Part shown: positions 5,227-9,769 of the stretch, piece after piece
Position numbering within the stretch: position 1 is the first letter of the stretch
Layout of the letters: each line of letters starts with the position of its first letter
Assembly: GCA_016292775.1 (NCBI GenBank)
Contig: JAEDFN010000053.1
Location: forward strand, 1-9,769
Direction of reading: 5' to 3'
Length of the DNA stretch: 9,769 nucleotides
Origin: Paludibacteraceae bacterium
GTDB taxonomy: Bacteria > Bacteroidota > Bacteroidia > Bacteroidales > Paludibacteraceae
Position numbers and translations under genes: made by a program
The notes under the pieces: generated by a model
Seen by the model: only the letters and a program-made list of their open reading frames with translations
Told to the model about the DNA's origin: nothing
Databases searched by the model: none

Positions 5227-6036
5227 TTATTCATTTTCAGAAGCATTTTCGGCTTTTTCAGCTTTAGGGGCTTCTTTACGTGCGCCTTTACGAGTACGAG
5301 TACGAGGTTGTTTAACTTCCACTTGCTCGTTTTCTTCTTCAGCACGTTCGAGTTTACGTTCGTTAGCACCTTCTTTAAGTGCGTTAACCATTTCAGCAAC
5401 GATTAATTCGATAGATTTAGTAGCGTCGTCGTTAGCAGGGATTACATAGTCGATGCCGTTAGGGTTTGAGTTTGTATCAACGATACCGAAAACTGTAATA
5501 CCGAGGCGTTTAGCTTCAGCAACGGCGATATGCTCTTTCATAACGTCAACAACGAAGATAGCAGCCGGGAGGCGACTAAGGTCGGCAATAGAGCCTAAGT
5601 TTTTCTCTAATTTTTCGCGTTGGCGTTTGATTTGTAATTTCTCGCGTTTAGAGAGGGCATCAAAAGTACCGTCTTTTTCCATTTTGTCGATGGTACCCAT
5701 TTTTTTGATAGCCTTACGGATTGTAGGGAAGTTTGTAAGCATACCACCTGCCCAACGCTCTGTAACATAAGGCATACCTGCTTCTTTAGCGAGGTCTGCA
5801 ACTACCTGTTTAGCCTGTTTTTTAGTAGCAACGAAAAGAACGCGTTTTCCTTGCTTTGCAATTTGTTTCATTTGTTCAGCAGCTACTTCTATTTTTGCTA
5901 CTGTTTTATGAAGGTCGATAATATGAATATCGTTGCGCTCCATAAAAATATAAGGAGCCATTGCAGGATTCCATTTACGTTTCAAGTGGCCGAAATGTGC
6001 GCCTGCGTCTAATAAGTCTTGAAATTGAACTGGCAT
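5227..6036 (-). CDS. rpsB: 30S ribosomal protein S2
   Basis: S2 binds the 30S head-body junction and is needed for S1 attachment and initiation in bacteria that use S1. The family pattern is plain: LLDAGAHFGHLKRKWNPAM at residues about 8-26, IHIIDLHKT at 37-45, RVLFVATKKQAK, RWAGGMLTNF, then LPAAIFVVDV and the C-terminal GITVFGIVDTNSNP with DDATKSI. The globular part ends near residue 225. The last about 45 residues form a charged tail, rich in Glu, Lys, Arg and Ala, longer than in E. coli S2 (241 residues) and common in Bacteroidetes. It starts at the only Met that includes the conserved N-terminus. It lies between rpsI and tsf and has a 163-base upstream gap with potential RNA structure. 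Confidence 0.97.
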   Translation of the reverse strand: MPVQFQDLLDAGAHFGHLKRKWNPAMAPYIFMERNDIHIIDLHKTVAKIEVAAEQMKQIAKQGKRVLFVATKKQAKQVVADLAKEAGMPYVTERWAGGMLTNFPTIRKAIKKMGTIDKMEKDGTFDALSKREKLQIKRQREKLEKNLGSIADLSRLPAAIFVVDVMKEHIAVAEAKRLGITVFGIVDTNSNPNGIDYVIPANDDATKSIELIVAEMVNALKEGANERKLERAEEENEQVEVKQPRTRTRKGARKEAPKAEKAENASENE

Positions 6037-6076
6037 AATTTTTTTTTTAATTTTTCTTGTTTACATTCTTTTTACT

Positions 6077-6125
6077 TACTTGATACAAGAGTATCATTGG
6101 TTTTGTTTAAGCAATCATTCAAGTA
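6077..6125 (-). promoter_or_regulatory. rpsB leader with alternative RNA structures
   Basis: Two stems compete in the RNA leading to rpsB. A 7 bp outer stem pairs TACTTGA (6077-6083) with TCAAGTA (6119-6125). A compact hairpin, TGATAC-AAGA-GTATCA (6081-6096), shares three bases with it. A further small stem near 6126-6145 (CGAGA with TCTCG) lies upstream. The gap between rpsI and rpsB (6037-6199) also ends in a T-rich run before the start codon. No clean promoter is seen; TATGTTTA near 6171 is one mismatch from the -7 consensus. The pattern would suit autoregulation by S2, which is inferred. Confidence 0.4.
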
Positions 6126-6199
6126 GCCGAGAGAGAATCTCGAGTCTAAATGATTTAGATACTAAACATATAAGGATTGTCAAGCGGCTCGAAAAAGTA

Positions 6200-6586
6200 T
6201 TAACGTTTTGAGAATTGGAAACGTTTACGAGCTTTTGGTTGACCAGGTTTTTTACGTTCTACAACGCGAGCGTCGCGAGTAAGAAGGCCTGCAGATTTGA
6301 GGGCAGGTTTATCTTCAGCGTTAATTTTAACGAGAGCGCGAGCGATAGCGAGGCGTAAAGCTTCTGCTTGGCCGTTAAAGCCACCACCTTGAAGGTTTAC
6401 TTTAATATCGTATTTACCAAGGGCATTAACAACGTTCAATGGTTGATTTACAACATATTGAAGCATTGATGAAGGGAAATAAACCTCTAAATCACGTTTG
6501 TTGATAGTGATTTTACCGGTACCTTCATTTACGAAAACACGTGCAACAGCAGCTTTTCTTCTTCCGATTGCGTTTACTACTTCCAT
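6200..6586 (-). CDS. rpsI: 30S ribosomal protein S9
   Basis: S9 sits in the 30S head, and its C-terminal arm reaches the P-site tRNA. The sequence begins with the usual NAIGRRKAAVARVFV, continues with the conserved QAEALRLAIARALVK and closes with KARKRFQFSKR, the invariant basic arm ending in Lys-Arg. The length of 128 residues is standard. It starts 8 bases after the rplM stop codon in the classic rplM-rpsI pair and is certainly co-transcribed with it. Confidence 0.98.
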   Translation of the reverse strand: MEVVNAIGRRKAAVARVFVNEGTGKITINKRDLEVYFPSSMLQYVVNQPLNVVNALGKYDIKVNLQGGGFNGQAEALRLAIARALVKINAEDKPALKSAGLLTRDARVVERKKPGQPKARKRFQFSKR

Positions 6587-6594
6587 ATTCGTTG

Positions 6595-7050
6595 TTATTT
6601 AATAAGGTTTAAATCAATAGTTTTTGGTTGTTGAGCCTCATGTGGGTGCTCGGAACCGGCATAAACATAAAGGTTATTGAGCAAAGAAGCAGCCAAAATA
6701 TTTTTTGGGAGCATACCTTTTACCACTTTCTTGATAAGTTTTTCCGGACTTTTTTGCATCAAACGGGCAGGTGTAATATCGCGTTGACCACCAGGATAAC
6801 CGGTATAAGAGAGATAAACACGATCTGTCCATTTCTTACCGGTAAGTTTAACCTTATCGGCATTGATAATAATTACATTATCTCCACAATCTACGTGAGG
6901 AGTGAAACTTGGTTTGTATTTTCCGCGTAAAAGTTTTGCAACTTTTGATGCCATACGACCCAAAACCATGTCTGTAGCATCTACAACCACCCATTCTTTT
7001 TTGGCAGTGGCTTTATTAACGGAAACGGTTTTAAAACTTAATGTATCCAC
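6595..7050 (-). CDS. rplM: 50S ribosomal protein L13 (GTG start)
   Basis: L13 is an early-assembly protein of the large subunit. Conserved blocks are EWVVVDATDMVLGRMASKVAKL split over residues about 19-40, NVIIINADKVKLTGKKW, YLSYTGYPGGQR, the KGMLPKN motif and YAGSEHPHEAQQP near the end. The frame is open up to a TTG at 7083, but residues before VDTLSFKTVS are not those of Bacteroidales L13, which begins MDTLSYKT. The GTG at 7050-7048 gives a 151-residue protein of the normal size and is chosen as the start. No Shine-Dalgarno sequence is present, as is usual in the phylum. It is the first gene of the minus-strand cluster, with a canonical-type promoter and a leader of about 130 bases. In E. 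coli, L13 represses its own operon through the leader. Confidence 0.95.
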   Translation of the reverse strand: MDTLSFKTVSVNKATAKKEWVVVDATDMVLGRMASKVAKLLRGKYKPSFTPHVDCGDNVIIINADKVKLTGKKWTDRVYLSYTGYPGGQRDITPARLMQKSPEKLIKKVVKGMLPKNILAASLLNNLYVYAGSEHPHEAQQPKTIDLNLIK

Positions 7051-7088
7051 AATAAAATTAGCTATTAAAAAATTTTTAAACAAATTGC

Positions 7089-7147
7089 TTCAGGAATCGG
7101 GCTATACAGAGCCGGCTAATTAACTCATGTACAATTAACTTCCTGAA
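7089..7147 (-). promoter_or_regulatory. Structured leader of rplM-rpsI
   Basis: An 8 bp closing stem (TTCAGGAA 7089-7096 with TTCCTGAA 7140-7147) encloses a small hairpin (GGCT 7100-7103 with AGCC 7110-7113) and a repeated TTAATT motif. It lies wholly between the promoter at 7186-7216 and the GTG start at 7050. This is the place and size for a ribosomal-protein leader, and L13 is the natural ligand. The fold was made by eye. Confidence 0.45.
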
Positions 7148-7185
7148 ATGTTCGCCTTTCACGGCATGGATAATATTTCGGACTG

Positions 7186-7216
7186 CAAAGTTACTACTTT
7201 ATTTTTAATTGACAAT
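7186..7216 (-). promoter_or_regulatory. Promoter of rplM-rpsI
   Basis: On the minus strand ATTG (7216-7213) is followed after exactly 19 nucleotides by TAACTTTG (7193-7186). This is a Bacteroidetes promoter with a single mismatch in the upstream box. Transcription would start near 7179. It diverges from the sigma-factor promoter about 100 bases away. Confidence 0.7.
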
Positions 7217-7258
7217 ACTTTTCCAAAAATTTTTTATTTGCTCTTTTTTTTCATGTTA

Positions 7259-7291
7259 TTTAATGTAGTAAAAGAATTTTATGTATCTTTG
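7259..7291 (+). promoter_or_regulatory. Promoter of the ECF sigma operon
   Basis: TATCTTTG (7284-7291) is a perfect -7 box. The upstream box is weak: TTTA at 7259-7262, 21 nucleotides away. The start would be near 7298, giving a leader of about 45 bases to the ATG at 7343. The match is to the housekeeping consensus, and no separate autoregulatory ECF-type promoter was recognised. Confidence 0.5.
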
Positions 7292-7342
7292 CACTTTGCG
7301 GTGTACAAGTCATTATTCCGCTTCAACACATTAATTATATAT

Positions 7343-7894
7343 ATGCAGACAGACCGATTGGAAGAATTAATTCCATTACTTAAAGACAAAAACAAGAGAA
7401 ATGTCGCCTTTAACACTTTGGTAAAGCTCACCAAACAACGTCTTTATTGGCATATAAGAAAGATGGTTCTCGTACACGAAGATGCAGATGACGTACTTCA
7501 AAACACTTATATAAAAGTATGGAAATCGATCGATAATTTCAGGGGCGACAGTGCCCTATACACTTGGCTTTTTAGAATTGCCACCAACGAGAGTCTCACT
7601 TTTTTAGCCCAACAAAGGATAAAAAACGTTGCTACATCTATTGAATACGAAGATTTGTTGATTTCAAAAATGGAGGCTGATGCTTATTATGATGGAGATG
7701 AGATGGCCAAAAAATTCGAAAGAGCCATCCTTTCACTTCCTGAAAAACAGAGGCTTGTATTTAACATGAAATATTACGAAGATATGAAATACGAAGAGAT
7801 TTCGAAGATTACCGGCACTTCCGAAGGGGCTTTGAAGGCTTCGTATCATATAGCGGTAAAAAAAATTGAGCAATTTATTAAAGAAGAAGATTAA
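7343..7894 (+). CDS. ECF-type RNA polymerase sigma factor, 183 residues
   Basis: A two-domain sigma-70 factor of the extracytoplasmic-function group. Region 2 spans about residues 20-92 and holds the core-binding HEDADDVLQNTYIKVWKSI and the -10-recognising FRGDSALYTWLFRIATNES. Region 4 spans about 128-178 and begins LPEKQRLVFNMKYYEDMKYEEI, with the helix-turn-helix ISKITGTSEGALKASYHIAVKKI. An upstream in-frame start at 7148 would add 65 residues, rich in Phe, that lie across the promoter and have no family counterpart. The ATG at 7343 gives the normal length. It heads an operon with a membrane protein and a small exported protein and probably responds to envelope stress. Which genes it controls cannot be told here. 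Confidence 0.93.
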   Translation: MQTDRLEELIPLLKDKNKRNVAFNTLVKLTKQRLYWHIRKMVLVHEDADDVLQNTYIKVWKSIDNFRGDSALYTWLFRIATNESLTFLAQQRIKNVATSIEYEDLLISKMEADAYYDGDEMAKKFERAILSLPEKQRLVFNMKYYEDMKYEEISKITGTSEGALKASYHIAVKKIEQFIKEED

Positions 7895-7895
7895 A

Positions 7896-7921
7896 CCTTT
7901 GACGGCATAGATAGTCAAAGG
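7896..7921 (+). other. Hairpin between sigma and anti-sigma genes
   Basis: CCTTTGAC (7896-7903) pairs perfectly with GTCAAAGG (7914-7921) around a 10-base loop. It starts two bases after the sigma stop codon in a 48-base gap. No T-tract follows, so it is not a complete terminator. It could protect the sigma mRNA 3' end or adjust the ratio of sigma factor to its partner. Confidence 0.55.
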
Positions 7922-7942
7922 GATAAAATGTTAGAATAAACT

Positions 7943-8353
7943 ATGAAAGATTCAGAAAAAAAGATAGAAGAATTATTTGATATTGAAGAGAATTTTTCAG
8001 TACCGGACAATTATTTCGACGATTTCGAAGCTCGTATGGCAGCCAAAATTGCCGCTATAGAGCAAGAGCAAACCGTAGATAGCACACCTCTTCACACCAA
8101 GAAAGACAAGAAATACATGCCTTTAACTTGGATAACAACTTCTTGTGCCGCTGCTGTAGCCGGTCTTCTTATCGGCATTTTTGTGTTTAATACCAATACC
8201 ACCACTTCACCAAGCATCGACAACACCCTTCAAGCAAACACCGAAAATACCGAAATTTATTACGATGAAATTGTAGATTACTACGATGCGGTACAAATTG
8301 AAGAGTTTTTAGCCCTCACAGAATATCCAACAGAATATCCAACTTTTGAATAA
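7943..8353 (+). CDS. Single-span membrane protein, probable anti-sigma factor, 136 residues
   Basis: The N-terminal about 60 residues are acidic and cytoplasmic by the positive-inside rule, with the segment FSVPDNYFDDFEARMAAKI seen in many Bacteroidetes proteins encoded after ECF sigma genes. A transmembrane helix occupies about residues 61-83, preceded by KKDKK. The outer part (84-136) is Thr- and Asn-rich, then acidic with many Tyr, and ends with the short repeat TEYP-TEYP. There is no HxxxCxxC zinc motif, so it is not a ZAS-type anti-sigma factor. The role is inferred from position after the sigma gene and from topology. The next gene starts 10 bases after its stop codon. Confidence 0.8.
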   Translation: MKDSEKKIEELFDIEENFSVPDNYFDDFEARMAAKIAAIEQEQTVDSTPLHTKKDKKYMPLTWITTSCAAAVAGLLIGIFVFNTNTTTSPSIDNTLQANTENTEIYYDEIVDYYDAVQIEEFLALTEYPTEYPTFE

Positions 8354-8363
8354 GAACAATATT

Positions 8364-8834
8364 ATGTATAAAAAATTTATTAGCATCATCATTTGCTCAT
8401 TGATAATGACATCTGTATTTGCTCAAGGGCCATCCAATCCGCCACGAGCAAAAGTATCGAAACAGCAATTTCACAAACAGATGTTCGAAAAAAAACGTCT
8501 CTATTTCATCGAAAAGATGGATTTGACCGAAACAGAGAGTGCGGCTTTCACTACTCTTTTTACAAAATACAATGAAGATATACGCTCTTCTCACACAAGA
8601 GTATTCAGAGCATCTCAAAAATGTGAAACGGAAAAAAGTGAAGAGTCGTACAAAAATTTCATCGATGTAATCACAACCGAGAAGAAATATCAAGGAGATA
8701 GAGAAGCGGAATTCATAAAAAGCTTAAAAAACATCATGTCTGCAGAGAAAGTATTTAAATATTGCGATGCAGAAAGAGATTTTAAGATGTTGATGATGAA
8801 AGAAGTACCACCTGCTCCTAAGCAAGCAAAATAA
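8364..8834 (+). CDS. Small exported protein of the ECF sigma operon, 156 residues
   Basis: A signal peptide is clear: MYKK, hydrophobic residues 5-19 and a probable signal peptidase I site after SVFA (residue 20). The mature protein is charged and mainly helical. FHKQMFEKKRLYFIEKMDLTETESAAF split over residues 36-62, with LFTKYNEDIRSSH after it, resembles the helix-LTxxE-helix pattern of CpxP/Spy-like periplasmic proteins and of the third gene in many Bacteroidetes ECF operons. Two cysteines (87 and 134) remain in the mature part. A TTG at 8346 would overlap the previous gene and place six residues before the signal peptide; the ATG at 8364 is preferred. A periplasmic stress-sensing or chaperone-like role is inferred. 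No terminator separates it from the tRNA promoter 16 bases downstream. Confidence 0.8.
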   Translation: MYKKFISIIICSLIMTSVFAQGPSNPPRAKVSKQQFHKQMFEKKRLYFIEKMDLTETESAAFTTLFTKYNEDIRSSHTRVFRASQKCETEKSEESYKNFIDVITTEKKYQGDREAEFIKSLKNIMSAEKVFKYCDAERDFKMLMMKEVPPAPKQAK

Positions 8835-8849
8835 TTTTTCAAAAAATAT

Positions 8850-8880
8850 TTTGTACATTCAATAAAAAGTATTAACTTTG
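8850..8880 (+). promoter_or_regulatory. Promoter of tRNA-Cys
   Basis: TTTG (8850-8853), 19 nucleotides, then TAACTTTG (8873-8880): a perfect match to the Bacteroidetes consensus. The predicted start is about 10-13 bases upstream of the mature tRNA 5' end. Confidence 0.88.
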
Positions 8881-8899
8881 CACTCGCAAAGAAGAACAA

Positions 8900-8970
8900 G
8901 GTACCTTGGCCGAGTGGTTAGGCACCGGTCTGCAAAACCGTATACAGCAGTTCGATTCTGCTAGGTACCT
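8900..8970 (+). tRNA. tRNA-Cys, anticodon GCA
   Basis: The cloverleaf folds with a perfect 7 bp acceptor stem (8900-8906 with 8963-8969), a 3 bp D stem (8909-8911 with 8921-8923), the anticodon loop CTGCAAA (8930-8936, anticodon GCA at 8932-8934) and a perfect 5 bp T stem (8946-8950 with 8958-8962) around TTCGATT. The discriminator base is U (8970), the known cysteine identity base. Position 27-43 is a C-U mismatch at the top of the anticodon stem. The CCA end is not encoded and must be added after transcription. It has its own promoter and terminator. Confidence 0.96.
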
Positions 8971-8977
8971 CAAGAAG

Positions 8978-9007
8978 GGAGTAAGAAAAAATCTTACTCC
9001 TTTTTTT
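8978..9007 (+). terminator. Intrinsic terminator of tRNA-Cys
   Basis: GGAGTAAGA (8978-8986) pairs perfectly with TCTTACTCC (8992-9000) around an all-A loop and is followed by seven T (9001-9007). It sits 8 bases after the tRNA and 34 bases before the next start codon, so it separates the tRNA from the following gene unless read-through occurs. Confidence 0.92.
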
Positions 9008-9040
9008 ATAACAAAACTACAATCCACAACCCCCTTTATT

Positions 9041-9754
9041 ATGGCCAAGCAATTTCTAACTTTTATATGTCTTATCGTTACACATGCTTGTTTATTATCG
9101 GCTAATAACGATAAACCGGTGATATTTTACGAAGATTTTGGCGGCAACGACATTAAAGACAGTGAGATTTGTACAACTCCATTAAAGGGATGTTTTTATG
9201 AGCATATCACTGACGAGGAATCGCATTCGGGCAGTTATTCATTAAGGAAGATAGCTTTCTTTAATGGGAATAGGAGCACACGCTCACAGTGGTATTCTCA
9301 AAGCGACCACACTTACGACAAAGATTATACCAGAGGATACTTCTTACAGATAGATGGCAGCCTTATCAAAGAGCCTTTTTATATATTTAATGTAGACAAA
9401 ATCCCATCACACAGCACTCTTGAATTTTCGATATGGGTAGTAAACTGCTATACCGCTTATCAAAAAGAGTGGTTTGAAGAGCATTTTTGGAAGGTACAAG
9501 AGCCCGATTTCGACATCATTATTTTCGATGAAAAGGGCAAAGAGATAGCACGGCATCATGTAGGGCCTATAAAATCAGACAAAACCCTATACAGAATCGA
9601 CGACTATACATGCTCTGCAAAATGGGAAGAGATAACATTTGAATTTACCACTACGGATATTTCGTCTATCAGAGTAATGTTTTTCAACACCGGCATCCGC
9701 TCTCCGGGCAACGATTACGGCATTGACGACATTAGAATATACAAGAAAAAATAG
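9041..9754 (+). CDS. Secreted beta-sandwich-like protein, 237 residues
   Basis: The protein starts with a signal peptide (hydrophobic residues about 5-19, probable cleavage near LLSA at 21). The mature part follows a pattern seen in many Bacteroidetes surface proteins: FYEDFGG near residue 30, the DHTYDKDYTRGYFLQIDG block at about 89-106, FYIFNVDKIPSHSTLEFSIWVVN split over 113-135, and a closing TGIRSPGNDYGIDDIRIYKKK split at its centre. The last block resembles the GNDxxLDDI end of jelly-roll, carbohydrate-binding-like modules. No catalytic site and no type IX secretion C-terminal domain are present; the protein ends with the module. In-frame codons run back to 8906 through the tRNA and its terminator and are not real; the ATG at 9041 is chosen for the signal peptide. 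No promoter is visible between the tRNA terminator and the start. Ligand and role are unknown. Confidence 0.8.
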   Translation: MAKQFLTFICLIVTHACLLSANNDKPVIFYEDFGGNDIKDSEICTTPLKGCFYEHITDEESHSGSYSLRKIAFFNGNRSTRSQWYSQSDHTYDKDYTRGYFLQIDGSLIKEPFYIFNVDKIPSHSTLEFSIWVVNCYTAYQKEWFEEHFWKVQEPDFDIIIFDEKGKEIARHHVGPIKSDKTLYRIDDYTCSAKWEEITFEFTTTDISSIRVMFFNTGIRSPGNDYGIDDIRIYKKK

Positions 9755-9769
9755 GAGAGGAACATCGGT

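Noticed and set aside
7084..7342. N-terminal extensions of rplM (TTG at 7083) and of the sigma factor (start at 7148)
   Set aside because: The extensions cross promoters or leaders, match no family pattern and would make both proteins longer than usual.
8906..9040. Open frame running from the tRNA into the last gene
   Set aside because: It passes through the tRNA and its terminator; the signal peptide starts at 9041.
1..9769. CRISPR arrays, toxin-antitoxin pairs, phage genes or restriction systems
   Set aside because: No regularly spaced repeats and no protein of these classes was found on either strand.

Overview
The window reads as chromosomal DNA of an AT-rich member of the Bacteroidetes, most likely the order Bacteroidales. 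The evidence is: several promoters of the TTTG-N19-TAnnTTTG type, an absence of Shine-Dalgarno sequences, the ribosomal cluster rplM-rpsI-rpsB-tsf with Bacteroidales-like proteins, an ECF sigma operon of the usual Bacteroidetes layout, and secreted proteins typical of the phylum. The genus cannot be fixed from this window.

Left part (1-2934): an accessory region made mostly of insertion-sequence debris around two intact genes. A leftward promoter (84-114) serves a gene outside the window. IS30-type transposase 3' ends, reduced to tails, lie at 164-340 (minus), 482-553 (plus) and 2807-2853 (plus). The first and third form an inverted repeat with a 23 bp perfect core, and each is abutted outside by the same 13 bp direct repeat (125-137 and 2854-2866). 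The segment 138-2853 therefore looks like a decayed composite element. It carries a 419-residue lipoprotein and a 194-residue outer-membrane beta-barrel protein, spaced as one operon with its own promoter. A 26 bp perfect palindrome, a GC-rich hairpin and a remnant of a second IS type also lie inside it.

Middle (2935-4058): a nitroreductase gene on the minus strand has lost its 5' end at the inverted repeat of a 611 bp, internally deleted IS4/IS1634-type element (3413-4023). The other end of that element abuts the terminator of tsf.

Core part (4024-7216, minus strand): rplM, rpsI, rpsB and tsf encode L13, S9, S2 and EF-Ts. The upstream regions of rplM, rpsB and tsf each contain potential RNA structure that could carry autoregulation or attenuation. 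rplM most likely starts at a GTG.

Right part (7259-9769, plus strand): an ECF sigma factor, a single-span membrane protein (probable anti-sigma factor) and a small exported protein form an operon, with an 8 bp hairpin between the first two. It is followed by a tRNA-Cys(GCA) with a canonical promoter and a strong terminator. Last comes a secreted beta-sandwich-like protein of 237 residues with no visible promoter of its own.
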